NCBI GenBank assembly: GCA_902582735.1
Contig: CACHTB010000011.1
Span: 1-35,263, forward strand
DNA from: an uncultured Pelagibacteraceae bacterium
Lineage (GTDB): Bacteria > Pseudomonadota > Alphaproteobacteria > Pelagibacterales > Pelagibacteraceae
DNA: 35,263 bases
Direction of reading: 5' to 3'
The position numbers and the translations under genes were made by a program. The notes under the pieces were generated by a model. The model saw only the letters and a list, made by a program, of their open reading frames with translations, was not told the DNA's origin and searched no databases. Of this stretch, positions 10,542 to 20,593 are shown one piece after another (the stretch's first letter is position 1; each line of letters begins with the position of its first letter).

Positions 10542-11585
10542 ATGGAAAAATATTACACAAGAGCGTGTAATTTTTTTTATACCTCAAAATCCAATAAAAT
10601 TAAAAAAAAACATTTACCTTTAAATGGAAACCCTGGTATCAAATTTAGGTCTATTGAGCTTTTAACAAGGAAATCAGAAAAAATAATTAATTTAGAGAAA
10701 ATAAAAAAGCTCCCTTTTAAATTAAAAAATAAAATAAAAAAAGATCTAAAAAATATATCCAAAAAAAAAAAATTTAAAGGTTTAAAATTTAATAATACTC
10801 CAATACTGATGGGTATTTTAAATTTAACACCTGATAGCTTTTCTGATGGTGGAAAATTCATAAAATTCAAATCTGCAGAAAGACAAATAAATAATTTAAT
10901 AAACTCTGGAGCAAATATTATTGATATTGGAGGAGAGTCTACTAGACCAGGCGCTAAAGAGATATCCTCATCTGAGGAGTGGAAAAGAATTTATAAAAAT
11001 TTGAGGCTTATAAGAAAAAAAAAGGCAATTTTCTCATTGGATACAAGAAAGAGCTACATAATGGAGAAAAGCTTAAAGTATGGAATAAAAATTATAAATG
11101 ATGTTTCGGGTTTTGAATATGACAAAAAAACAATAAAATTACTAAAAAATACTAAAATACCTTTTGTAATTCATCATATGAAAGGTTTGCCTAAAAGTAT
11201 GCAAAATAATCCAAAATATAAAAATGTTTTGCTAGATATTTATGATTATTTCGAAGCAAAAATTAAATATTTAAGATCAATTGGTATTAAACATAACAAT
11301 ATTATATTAGACCCAGGGATAGGCTTTGGTAAAAATTTGAAACATAATATTACATTAATTAATAAGATTTCTATTTTTCATACATTAGGTTTCCCAATAT
11401 TAATTGGTTTATCTAGGAAAAGATTTATTAAAGATATATCCAATGAAAATGACAGCAAATATAGGATAGGAGGTACCGTATCATCTTGTATATTTTCTAT
11501 GCTACAAGGTGTTCAGATATTAAGAGTGCATGATGTTAACGAAATTAATCAATCAATTAAAGTTTATAAAAAATTAAATTTCTAA
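10542..11585 (+). CDS. folP: Dihydropteroate synthase with N-terminal extension
   Basis: MGILNLTPDSFSDGG, GGESTRPGA, DPGIGFGK, GLSRKRF; ftsH-folP-glmM order. Confidence 0.94.
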   Translation: MEKYYTRACNFFYTSKSNKIKKKHLPLNGNPGIKFRSIELLTRKSEKIINLEKIKKLPFKLKNKIKKDLKNISKKKKFKGLKFNNTPILMGILNLTPDSFSDGGKFIKFKSAERQINNLINSGANIIDIGGESTRPGAKEISSSEEWKRIYKNLRLIRKKKAIFSLDTRKSYIMEKSLKYGIKIINDVSGFEYDKKTIKLLKNTKIPFVIHHMKGLPKSMQNNPKYKNVLLDIYDYFEAKIKYLRSIGIKHNNIILDPGIGFGKNLKHNITLINKISIFHTLGFPILIGLSRKRFIKDISNENDSKYRIGGTVSSCIFSMLQGVQILRVHDVNEINQSIKVYKKLNF

Positions 11586-12916
11586 TGGAAAAAAAATATT
11601 TTGGAACTGATGGAATAAGAGGCAAAGTTAATAATTCTAAAATTAATGGTGAAATGTTTTTTAAGTTCGGTTTAGCAGCTGGCACCTATTTTAAAAATCT
11701 AAAAAAAAAAAAACAATCAGCAATTATCGCCAAGGATACAAGATTATCTGGTTATACTCTAGAGCCTGCATTGGTTTCTGGGCTAGCTTCAGCTGGAATG
11801 CATGTCTTTACCCTTGGACCATTACCAACAAATGGACTAGCTATGCTTACAAAAAAAATGAGAGCCAATCTTGGTATAATGATAACCGCATCTCACAATC
11901 AGTATAATGACAATGGAATGAAACTATTTGGACCAGATGGTATGAAATTATCTGATAAAATTGAAAAAAAAATCGAGAAAATAATAGACTCAAATGTTTC
12001 ATCTAAACTTACAAAACCTTTAAATCTTGGAAGGGTAAAAAGATTAGAAGATGCAAATGAAAATTATATAAATATTTTAAAAAGAAATTTTCCTAATAAC
12101 TTCTCACTTAAAGGATTAAAAATAGCAATTGATTGTGCCAATGGAGCTGCATACAAAAGTGCTCCAAAATTACTAAGATCTTTAGGCGCGAAAGTTTTTG
12201 AAGCTGGAACTAAACCGAATGGAATAAACATTAACTTTAAATGTGGTTCAACTTATCCAGAAAAAATTAAATTATTAACGAAAAAATTTAAAACTGATTT
12301 AGGAATTTCATTAGATGGAGATGCAGACAGAATAATTTTAACTGATGAAAATGCAAATATTGTAGATGGGGATAAAATTATAGCTGTGTTAGCTGAAAGA
12401 TGGAAAAGAAAAAAAATACTTAGAGGGGGAGTAATTGGAACTTTAATGTCAAATTATGGTTTAGAGAGGTTTTTTAAAGAAAAAAAAATTAAATTTTTTA
12501 GATCAAATGTTGGAGATAGATATGTAAAAGAGCTTATGCAAAACAAAAAATTCAACTTAGGTGGAGAGCAGTCTGGTCATATTATACTAGGAAACTTTGC
12601 AACCACAGGAGATGGATTGCTGGTAGCACTTGAAATACTCTATTCTATGAGAAAAGGAAAAAAAGCTAGTGAATTATTTTCTATATTTAAGCCAACACCT
12701 CAATTATTAGAAAATATTTCGGTTAAGGATAAATCGGTAATTAGTTCAAAAAAATGTAAATTAGCAATTAAAAAAGCTGAAAAAATTATTTTTGGAAAAG
12801 GAAGACTATTAGTAAGAAAATCTGGAACGGAACCAAAAATAAGAATAATGTGTGAGTCAAATGATAAAATCCTTTTAAAAAAGTGTACAAAAATAGTTTC
12901 TAACTCACTAAGATAA
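11585..12916 (+). CDS. glmM: Phosphoglucosamine mutase
   Basis: KYFGTDGIRGKVN, TASHNQYNDNGMKLFGPDG, DGDADRI, GGEQSGHI, RKSGTEPKIRIM. Confidence 0.97.
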   Translation: MEKKYFGTDGIRGKVNNSKINGEMFFKFGLAAGTYFKNLKKKKQSAIIAKDTRLSGYTLEPALVSGLASAGMHVFTLGPLPTNGLAMLTKKMRANLGIMITASHNQYNDNGMKLFGPDGMKLSDKIEKKIEKIIDSNVSSKLTKPLNLGRVKRLEDANENYINILKRNFPNNFSLKGLKIAIDCANGAAYKSAPKLLRSLGAKVFEAGTKPNGININFKCGSTYPEKIKLLTKKFKTDLGISLDGDADRIILTDENANIVDGDKIIAVLAERWKRKKILRGGVIGTLMSNYGLERFFKEKKIKFFRSNVGDRYVKELMQNKKFNLGGEQSGHIILGNFATTGDGLLVALEILYSMRKGKKASELFSIFKPTPQLLENISVKDKSVISSKKCKLAIKKAEKIIFGKGRLLVRKSGTEPKIRIMCESNDKILLKKCTKIVSNSLR

Positions 12917-12917
12917 A

Positions 12918-13730
12918 TTGAAACCGAAATCAAAAATTCTAATAATTGCTGGATCTGACTCATCTGGTGGAGCAGGAATTCAAGCCGATATAAGAACTAT
13001 AACTTCCCTAGGTGGATATGCAATGACTGCAATTACTGCTGTTACGTCACAAAATACTACAGGAGTAAATTCTATTGTACCAGTTCCCTATAAAGAAATA
13101 TCTAAACAAATTGAATTTACCTGTAAAGATATTCAACCAGATGCAATTAAAATTGGTATGCTTCACTCAAGAAAAGTTATTAATTCAGTTCTAAGTTCGC
13201 TTAATAAGATAAAAGTCAATAAAATAGTATTAGATCCTGTAATGATAGCAAAAGGGGGTGCTAGGTTAATTGATAAAAATTCAATAGAAATGTTAAAAAA
13301 AAAATTATTGAACAAAGTTTCGTTAATTACCCCAAATATTCCTGAGGCTGAAATAATCACAAAAACTAAAATTAATTCAAAAGAGGATATGATTTTTGCA
13401 GCAAATATTTTATTAAAACTTGGAGCTAAAAATGTTTTAATAAAAGGAGGTCATTTAAAGAAACAAAATATTATTGACGTTTTTCTTAACAAAAAAGAAA
13501 TATCAGTTTTTAAAAACAATAAAATTTACACCAAAAACACCCATGGCACTGGCTGCACTTTGTCTAGTGCTATCACAGCTTACTTTGCATGTGGAAAAAC
13601 ATTAAAGAAATCTTGTGAGATGGCTATCAAATATGTTAACGAAGCAATAGCTACTGGACCTAATTATGGAAAGGGTCATGGACCGATAAACCACTTAAAT
13701 AGTATAGAGATAAAAAAAAGATTTTTATGA
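12918..13730 (+). CDS. thiD: Hydroxymethylpyrimidine/phosphomethylpyrimidine kinase
   Basis: TTG start; [50 protein letters not shown]. Confidence 0.94.
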   Translation: MKPKSKILIIAGSDSSGGAGIQADIRTITSLGGYAMTAITAVTSQNTTGVNSIVPVPYKEISKQIEFTCKDIQPDAIKIGMLHSRKVINSVLSSLNKIKVNKIVLDPVMIAKGGARLIDKNSIEMLKKKLLNKVSLITPNIPEAEIITKTKINSKEDMIFAANILLKLGAKNVLIKGGHLKKQNIIDVFLNKKEISVFKNNKIYTKNTHGTGCTLSSAITAYFACGKTLKKSCEMAIKYVNEAIATGPNYGKGHGPINHLNSIEIKKRFL

Positions 13731-15019
13731 AAAATGTTGCTGTTGTAGGGTCTCAATGGGGAGATGAAGGCAAAGGTAAAATAGTTGATTGGCTATCAAG
13801 TGAAGCTGATGTTGTCATAAGATTTCAAGGAGGTCATAATGCTGGACACACATTAGTAATTGATGGAATTACATATAAACTGAGACTTCTTCCTTCGGGA
13901 ATAGTTAGAAAAGATAAGATTTCTGTAATTGGTAATGGAGTTGTTATTGATCCATGGGCTCTTTTAGAGGAAATCGATGAAATTAAATCTAAAGGCGTAA
14001 GTATTAATGAAAAAAACTTAATTATATCTGAGTCAGCAACCTTAATACTTCCATTCCATAAAGAAATGGATGAAATAAGAGAAGATGCAGCTGGAAATTC
14101 TAAAATAGGAACAACCAGAAGAGGTATTGGTCCAGCTTACGAGGATAAAGTTGGTAGAAGATCAATTAGAGTAATGGATTTAATTTCTGAAAAAAATTTA
14201 AGTAGTAGATTAGATAATGTTTTGTCACATCATAATGCAATAAGAAAAGGTTTAAATAAACCACCTTTTGATAAGGAAAAATTATTACAAGATTTGCTAA
14301 AATTAGCTCCTTACATACTTCAGTTTTCTCAGCCTGTATGGAAAAAAATTGATCAATTCAAATTATCTGGAAAAAAAATTTTATTTGAGGGTGCTCAAGG
14401 AATACTCTTGGATGTTGATCACGGCACCTATCCGTATGTAACGTCATCAAATACTGTTGCATCTTCAGCAGCAACAGGTTCTGGATGTGGACCTAACTCA
14501 ATAAATTATGTTTTAGGTATAACTAAGGCATATACTACAAGAGTCGGTGAAGGACCATTTCCAACAGAGCTCACTGATGAAATCGGTGAACTTTTAGGTA
14601 CCAGAGGTAAGGAATTTGGTACCGTAACAAGTAGAAAAAGAAGATGTGGATGGTTTGATGGTGTATTAGTGAGGCAAACCATAAAAATTTCAGGAATAGA
14701 TGGAATTGCATTAACAAAGTTAGATGTGTTAGATGAGCTAGATCAAATAAAAATTTGTGTTGCATATGAAATTGATGGAGAAGAAATTGATTACTTGCCT
14801 GCAGCAGTAACCGATCAATTAAAAGTTAAACCTATTTATAAAACTTACCAAGGGTGGAAAACTTCAACAGTGGGATGTAAAAATTTTAATGATCTCCCTG
14901 AAAATGCAAAAATTTATATTAAAGACCTAGAAAAATTTATTGAAGCGAAAATTTCAAGTATTTCTACTAGTCCAGAAAGAAACGATACAATACTGGTTGA
15001 CGATCCTTTTAATAATTAA
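13727..15019 (+). CDS. purA: Adenylosuccinate synthetase
   Basis: [43 protein letters not shown]. Confidence 0.98.
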   Translation: MKNVAVVGSQWGDEGKGKIVDWLSSEADVVIRFQGGHNAGHTLVIDGITYKLRLLPSGIVRKDKISVIGNGVVIDPWALLEEIDEIKSKGVSINEKNLIISESATLILPFHKEMDEIREDAAGNSKIGTTRRGIGPAYEDKVGRRSIRVMDLISEKNLSSRLDNVLSHHNAIRKGLNKPPFDKEKLLQDLLKLAPYILQFSQPVWKKIDQFKLSGKKILFEGAQGILLDVDHGTYPYVTSSNTVASSAATGSGCGPNSINYVLGITKAYTTRVGEGPFPTELTDEIGELLGTRGKEFGTVTSRKRRCGWFDGVLVRQTIKISGIDGIALTKLDVLDELDQIKICVAYEIDGEEIDYLPAAVTDQLKVKPIYKTYQGWKTSTVGCKNFNDLPENAKIYIKDLEKFIEAKISSISTSPERNDTILVDDPFNN

Positions 15020-15906
15020 TTTACTGGCAGAAGATTTTTTGATTTAGCACTATTTAACATGTGCTTTTGTAATTTTTCAAAAGCTTTGTTTTCTATTTGT
15101 CGAATTCTTTCTCTACTAATTTTAAATTTTTTACTTAACTCTTCTAGAGTTATTGGGTTATCTGTAAGTCTTCTTGAGTAAAGAATTTCTTTTTCTCGAT
15201 CATTTAAGATTTTTATAGAATCTTGTAGAAGATCTTTTCTCTGCTCCATTTCTTCATTTTGTGCAAATTTCAATTCATGATCCATTTCGTTATCTACGAC
15301 CCAATCTTGCCACTCATCCCCGTCCTCACCAATCGGAGCATTCAAAGATTGTTCTTTTCCAGACAACCTTCTATTCATTGAAACAACTTCTTCCTCACTT
15401 ACATCTAATCTGTTTGCGATATCTTTTACGTGCTCATCTCTTAAGTCGCCTTCAGCTCTTGGTGCAATTTGGTTTTTAAGTTTTTTAAGATTAAAAAATA
15501 ATTTTTTTTGAGCGGTGGTTGTTCCAATTTTTACTAAGCTCCATGATCTCAAAATATACTCTTGAATTGATGCTTTGATCCACCACATAGCGTAGGTTGC
15601 AAGTCTAAAGCCTTTTTCTGGCTCGAATTTCTTTACCGCTTGCATTAATCCAACATTTCCTTCTGATATCATTTCATTTAGAGGTAATCCATAACCCTTA
15701 TATCCCATTGCAATTTTTGCAACTAATCTAAGGTGACTTGTCACAAGTTTTTCTGCAGATTTTACATTTCCAGTTGTTTGCCAATTTTTTGCAAGCATGT
15801 ATTCCTCCTCTGCATCGAGCATAGGAAATTTTTTTATTTGCGCTAAGTAGGCGGCTAAACCACCCTCATTAGATAAAGCTGGTAAATTGTAAGATGTTCT
15901 ACTCAT
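15016..15906 (-). CDS. rpoH: RNA polymerase sigma-32-type heat-shock sigma factor
   Basis: Sigma-70 region 2 ([48 protein letters not shown], with the RpoH-box-like segment) and region 4 HTH. Confidence 0.93.
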   Translation of the reverse strand: MSRTSYNLPALSNEGGLAAYLAQIKKFPMLDAEEEYMLAKNWQTTGNVKSAEKLVTSHLRLVAKIAMGYKGYGLPLNEMISEGNVGLMQAVKKFEPEKGFRLATYAMWWIKASIQEYILRSWSLVKIGTTTAQKKLFFNLKKLKNQIAPRAEGDLRDEHVKDIANRLDVSEEEVVSMNRRLSGKEQSLNAPIGEDGDEWQDWVVDNEMDHELKFAQNEEMEQRKDLLQDSIKILNDREKEILYSRRLTDNPITLEELSKKFKISRERIRQIENKAFEKLQKHMLNSAKSKNLLPVN

Positions 15907-15954
15907 AAGAGTATTTATTTAATATAGAAAAGAAATTTTACAATATTTATATCT

Positions 15955-16929
15955 TCATAATTTTCTTAGCTTTTTGATAATACTTTCTAGTTCAGGAGGT
16001 AAATTTGATGAAAATTCTAACCTTCTTCCAGTTGAGGGATGATCAAAACCAAGAACTTTTGCATGCAAAAATTGTCTCTCAAGTTTTAATAAAAGAGTTT
16101 CTAATTCAAAATCAATATTTTTTAATCTTTTAAATTTTTTTTTATATTTCTTATCTCCTAAAATATTGTTTCCCTTAAAACTCATATGTACTCTTATTTG
16201 ATGCGTTCTGCCTGTTTCAATTTTACATTCTACTAAACTTAATGTTGGCACTTTAGAGCTTTCAAAAATCTCAAGGGTTTTGTAATTCGTTATTGCTTGT
16301 TTTCCTTTTGCAAAACCAACTTCCATTAATTGTCTATTTTTTGTGCTTCTGGTTATTAAAGTTTCAATTTTTCCATTTTGCGGTCTCAGTTTTCCCCAGA
16401 TCAGAGCTTGATATATTCTTGTAATTGTATGTTTTGAAAACTGATTAGATAAATTTTCGTGTGATTTATTATTTTTTGCAACTACTACCAATCCCGATGT
16501 ATCCTTATCAATTCTATGGACTATACCTGGTCTTAGTTCATCCCCAATATTTGATAGATTGTTATCGTTTAAGTCCATTAAAGCATTTACAATCGTATTA
16601 TCATAATTTCCTGCTCCAGGGTGCATCGAAATTCCTGCTGATTTATTAATAACTAATAAATCCTCATCATTATAAATTATGTCTAACTTATATTTGAATG
16701 GTTTTAGCGATACCTTTTTAGGCAGTGGAATTGTTAAAAAAACCTTATCATCTTTAAAAATTTTTTTTGAGGGGTCATTTACAATTTTATCATTAATACT
16801 AAGATTTCCGTTAATTATCAGGTTTTTAACCCTGGTTCTGCTTAGAGAGTCTTTTTTTTTAACTATTGCCACATCAATTCTTTTTCCGTGTAATTCTTCC
16901 TCTACAACTAAATTAATGATATTTTTCAT
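15955..16929 (-). CDS. RluD-type 23S rRNA pseudouridine synthase
   Basis: S4-like N-terminus, RPGIVHRIDKDTSGLVVVAKN catalytic motif, GRTHQIRVH. Confidence 0.93.
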   Translation of the reverse strand: MKNIINLVVEEELHGKRIDVAIVKKKDSLSRTRVKNLIINGNLSINDKIVNDPSKKIFKDDKVFLTIPLPKKVSLKPFKYKLDIIYNDEDLLVINKSAGISMHPGAGNYDNTIVNALMDLNDNNLSNIGDELRPGIVHRIDKDTSGLVVVAKNNKSHENLSNQFSKHTITRIYQALIWGKLRPQNGKIETLITRSTKNRQLMEVGFAKGKQAITNYKTLEIFESSKVPTLSLVECKIETGRTHQIRVHMSFKGNNILGDKKYKKKFKRLKNIDFELETLLLKLERQFLHAKVLGFDHPSTGRRLEFSSNLPPELESIIKKLRKL

Positions 16930-16952
16930 TTATTGATATAATAGTACATAAT

Positions 16953-17029
16953 GCGCTCGTAGCTCAACTGGATAGAGCGCCAGATTTCGGCTCTGGAGGT
17001 TCAGGGTTCGACTCCTTGCGGGCGCGCCA
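16953..17029 (+). tRNA. tRNA-Arg, anticodon TCG
   Basis: Full cloverleaf: GCGCTCG/CGGGCGC acceptor, anticodon arm CCAGA-TTTCGGC-TCTGG, T-arm CAGGG-TTCGACT-CCTTG, discriminator G, encoded CCA. Confidence 0.97.
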
Positions 17030-17821
17030 TTATTCACCAATATTTATTAGTGTACCTTTATCTCGTGCTTTATTAAATGAGTAAAAGAATAAAGTAATTG
17101 AAATAATGATGTAAATTATATTTAACATAAAAGCTTGTATTAAATTTGATATATCTACTGTATTATTTATTAATATATTTCTTGCTTCTTCAAAAATATA
17201 AACAAGTGGCAATATATAAGCTATTTTTTGAAAAAGCTCCGGGAGAATCTCAATTGGGTAATATATACAACCAAATGGAGCTAATAAAAACATAGTTGAC
17301 CAAGCAATATTTTCAAACGATGGTCCAAATCTTAGAAGCCCTGCTGATACCAAAATTCCCAATGTAATCCCAAATATATAAAGACTTAAAAAAAGAAAAA
17401 ATAGATAAATTCCAAGTTCTAATATTGAGATTCCAAATAGTGGAGAAGTTAATAATACAGCAGGTATTAAACCAATTAATGCTCGCACCAAAGCAGTAAA
17501 AATTAGTGAGGTTAGAATTTCACTAATTTTCATTGGAGCTATAAAAAGATTTGTAAAGTTTCTGCTCCAAATTTCCTCAAGGAATAACATGTTAAAACCA
17601 ATACTTGTTCTAAATAAAAAATCATAAAGGATTGCACATGTTAATATAACACCAACTGCATTGTTATAATAAGTAGTATGAGATGCAAAAAAATTTGAGA
17701 TAAAACCCCACAATGTAATTTGAATTGAGGGCCAATAGATTAAATCCAATATTCTTGGAAATGACCTAGTAATTAGATAAAAATGCCTTAAAAATAACCC
17801 ATACATTTTAATTATGCTCAT
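17030..17821 (-). CDS. ABC-2 type transporter permease
   Basis: About 6 hydrophobic segments, FLEEIWSRNFTNLFIAPMKISEI typical of ABC-2 permeases; overlaps the ATPase gene by 14 nt. Confidence 0.85.
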   Translation of the reverse strand: MSIIKMYGLFLRHFYLITRSFPRILDLIYWPSIQITLWGFISNFFASHTTYYNNAVGVILTCAILYDFLFRTSIGFNMLFLEEIWSRNFTNLFIAPMKISEILTSLIFTALVRALIGLIPAVLLTSPLFGISILELGIYLFFLFLSLYIFGITLGILVSAGLLRFGPSFENIAWSTMFLLAPFGCIYYPIEILPELFQKIAYILPLVYIFEEARNILINNTVDISNLIQAFMLNIIYIIISITLFFYSFNKARDKGTLINIGE

Positions 17822-18545
17822 TAGGACTCCTTGAAAGTTTTAAAAATACCTCCTCTAAATTTTTTCTGCCATGTTTCTCTATAAGTTTTGCAGGACTTCC
17901 ACTGTCAACAATTATTCCATCTTTCATCATCAAAATTGATTTGCATAATCTAGTGACTTCATTCATGTTATGTGATGCAAGCAAAATAGATATTTTTTTT
18001 TCTTTTTTATAATCCTCTAAAAAAGATCTTATAAAATCACCAATTTCTGGATCTAGAGATGCAGTAGGTTCATCTAATAGTAGCACCTTAGGATTATTTA
18101 TTAATGATTTTGCTAAACTCGCTCTATTTTTTTGTCCAGATGAAAGTTCACCAGTTATACGGTTTAGTATATCATTTAAACGAAGTTTTGACGTCAGGTA
18201 GTCAATTCTATCGTTTAAATTTTTAATTTTATAAAGTTTTCCAAAGACAATTAAATTTTGTTTTACAGTTAATTTTTTTGGAAGTTCAATATAGGGGGAT
18301 ATGAAATTAATTTTTTGAAGAATTTTAATTCTATCTTCCTCTATTTTATCTCCTTCAATTAAAATTTTTCCACTTGTTGGTTTTAATAAACCTAGCATCA
18401 TACCAATAGTAGTTGTTTTTCCAGATCCATTCGGGCCTAAAAGTCCTAAAATTTCATTTTCATTTATTTTAAATGATATTGATTTTACCGCTTGCTTTTC
18501 ACCATAGTTCTTTTTTAGATTTTGTACTTCGACTAAAGTTTTCAT
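17808..18545 (-). CDS. ABC transporter ATP-binding protein
   Basis: Walker A GLLGPNGSGKTTTIGM, signature GELSSGQKNRASLAKSL, Walker B VLLLDEPTASLDPE. Confidence 0.95.
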   Translation of the reverse strand: MKTLVEVQNLKKNYGEKQAVKSISFKINENEILGLLGPNGSGKTTTIGMMLGLLKPTSGKILIEGDKIEEDRIKILQKINFISPYIELPKKLTVKQNLIVFGKLYKIKNLNDRIDYLTSKLRLNDILNRITGELSSGQKNRASLAKSLINNPKVLLLDEPTASLDPEIGDFIRSFLEDYKKEKKISILLASHNMNEVTRLCKSILMMKDGIIVDSGSPAKLIEKHGRKNLEEVFLKLSRSPNEHN

Positions 18546-19471
18546 TTTTTTGCCGCTGCTCGTAACAATCTATCATTAATTGCCTCGCCGATACCTTCAT
18601 CAGGAATTCTCTCAATAGAGATTTGTTTAAAACCTTTATTTTTAACTTTTCTTAAAGTTTTATATAAATTTTTCGCCACTTCTTTTAAATTTTTATTTTT
18701 ACTTAAATAAAAAAAATTTTTATTTGATTTTATTCTTTTTGAAATTAATAGGAAAGCTTCAAATTTTTTTGGTCTTTTAATGTTTAGCCTAATAGGCAAT
18801 CCTGGTGAATAGTGAATTCTTCCTTGCCCTGGCATTACTATATTTTTTTTTTTGTTTCTTTTTTTTTTAATTAAATATTTCTCTATTTTACGTCTGTCTA
18901 GACTACCTAATCTCAATATTTTTTGATTACCAATTAAAGTAACTATAGTAGACTCTAGACCTTCTTTAGACTTTCCACCATCCAAGACGAATTTTAGTTT
19001 ATTACCAAACTCTTCAATTACATCGGTTTTACACACAGGACTAATACTCTTTGAAATATTAGCACTAGGTGCAGCTAAAGGAAAATTTAAATTTTTTAAA
19101 AGTTTTCTAGCAACTTTGTGCTTTGGGAAGCGAACTGCAATAGTATTTTTTTTATTAGTAACATTACTTGAAATTTTACTTTCTTCTTTTAACTCTAAAA
19201 CAAAAGTTATTGGTCCAGGACAAAACTTTGAATATAGACTCAAAAATTGATTGTCAATTTTACAATCATTTTTTAAATATTTTAAATTATAATAATGAAC
19301 TATAAGAGGATTTTTTCTTGGTCTTTTTTTTAATTTAAAAATCTTATCTGTTGCTTTATCTGAGTAAGCATTTGCTGCTAAACCATAAACTGTCTCTGTA
19401 GGAATTCCAATACACTCATTTTTATTGAGATATTTTACTGCTTTTTTAATATTTGAAAGATTGATATTCAT
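18542..19471 (-). CDS. L-threonylcarbamoyladenylate synthase (Sua5/YrdC/YciO family, long form with C-terminal domain)
   Basis: GIPTETVYGLAANAYSDKATDKIFKLKKRPRKNPLIVHY, PGPITFVL, FPLAAPSANIS; extra C-terminal Sua5 domain. Confidence 0.92.
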   Translation of the reverse strand: MNINLSNIKKAVKYLNKNECIGIPTETVYGLAANAYSDKATDKIFKLKKRPRKNPLIVHYYNLKYLKNDCKIDNQFLSLYSKFCPGPITFVLELKEESKISSNVTNKKNTIAVRFPKHKVARKLLKNLNFPLAAPSANISKSISPVCKTDVIEEFGNKLKFVLDGGKSKEGLESTIVTLIGNQKILRLGSLDRRKIEKYLIKKKRNKKKNIVMPGQGRIHYSPGLPIRLNIKRPKKFEAFLLISKRIKSNKNFFYLSKNKNLKEVAKNLYKTLRKVKNKGFKQISIERIPDEGIGEAINDRLLRAAAKK

Positions 19472-19491
19472 ATAATATTACCAACTATTAT

Positions 19492-19743
19492 ATGAATGAA
19501 AAAAATTTGCCAGATGATATTAATTCAAAAACTTTGAATGAGCTCACAGAAATTGCCAATAAAATTATTCAAAATTTAGAAAATCAAAAAAATTTAGAAG
19601 AGTCATTAGATGAATATCAAAAACTTATTAGATTAAATAATTTAATTGAAAAAAAATTCCAAAAATTTTCTAAAGAAATTTCAGAAACAGCAAAATTCAA
19701 AATTAACGAAATATCGATTAAAAATGCAAAAAAGATTAAATAA
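19492..19743 (+). CDS. xseB: Exodeoxyribonuclease VII small subunit
   Basis: Short acidic helical protein with LESLDEYQKLIRL-type XseB pattern, upstream of ispA-dxs. Confidence 0.78.
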   Translation: MNEKNLPDDINSKTLNELTEIANKIIQNLENQKNLEESLDEYQKLIRLNNLIEKKFQKFSKEISETAKFKINEISIKNAKKIK

Positions 19744-20593
19744 AATTGCTAAAGATACAAATAATTTTCTTAAAAAATATTTAAAAAAACAAAATAAAAC
19801 TGATTTAATTAAACCAATATCTTATGGCTTATTTTCAGGTGGTAAGAAGATAAGATCAAAAATAATTTATGATATTGCGAGTATATTTAAAATAAATTAC
19901 AGATCTGTAATCCAAATTGGGGCTGCAGTTGAGTGCATACATTCGTATTCACTTATTCATGATGATTTGCCTTGCATGGACGATGATGATTTTAGAAGGG
20001 GAAAATTAAGTACGCATAAAAAATTTGGTGAATCTACAGCAGTTTTAGCTGGAAATTCTCTTCTAACCTTAGCCTTTGAAATTTTGTCAGATAAAATTTT
20101 GAATATAAATGATAAAAAAAAAATTTTATTAATTAATTCCATATCAAAATGTTCAGGTCATGAAGGTGTGGCAGGAGGACAATTTTCAGATTTAAATTTT
20201 GAAAAAAAAAAAATACCACTAAATAAAATTTTAGATATGCAAATTAAAAAAACTGGTAAATTATTTTCTTTTTGTTGCTTAGCACCAGTTATTGTTTCAG
20301 GAAAATTTAAAGAAATTAAAAAATTTGAAAAAATAGGAGAAAAAATTGGACTTTTATTTCAAATTGCTGATGATTTAATTGATTATAATGGAAATATGCA
20401 AATTGCAGGTAAAAAAACCCAAAAAGATTTAGCTAGGGGTAAGGCAACTATTATTCGTGTTTTAGGACAACAAAATTCAATCAATTACGCTAATATTCTA
20501 AAAGAAGAAATTTTTGCTACATTAAAAAAATATGGTAAAAATTCTAATAATTTAAAGGCATCTGTTAAATATATTTTAAATAGAAATAAATAA
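19724..20593 (+). CDS. ispA: Farnesyl-diphosphate-synthase-type polyprenyl synthetase
   Basis: HDDLPCMDDDDFRRGKLSTHKKFGE first Asp-rich motif, QIADDLIDYNG second; likely start Met 19724. Confidence 0.92.
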   Translation: MQKRLNKIAKDTNNFLKKYLKKQNKTDLIKPISYGLFSGGKKIRSKIIYDIASIFKINYRSVIQIGAAVECIHSYSLIHDDLPCMDDDDFRRGKLSTHKKFGESTAVLAGNSLLTLAFEILSDKILNINDKKKILLINSISKCSGHEGVAGGQFSDLNFEKKKIPLNKILDMQIKKTGKLFSFCCLAPVIVSGKFKEIKKFEKIGEKIGLLFQIADDLIDYNGNMQIAGKKTQKDLARGKATIIRVLGQQNSINYANILKEEIFATLKKYGKNSNNLKASVKYILNRNK

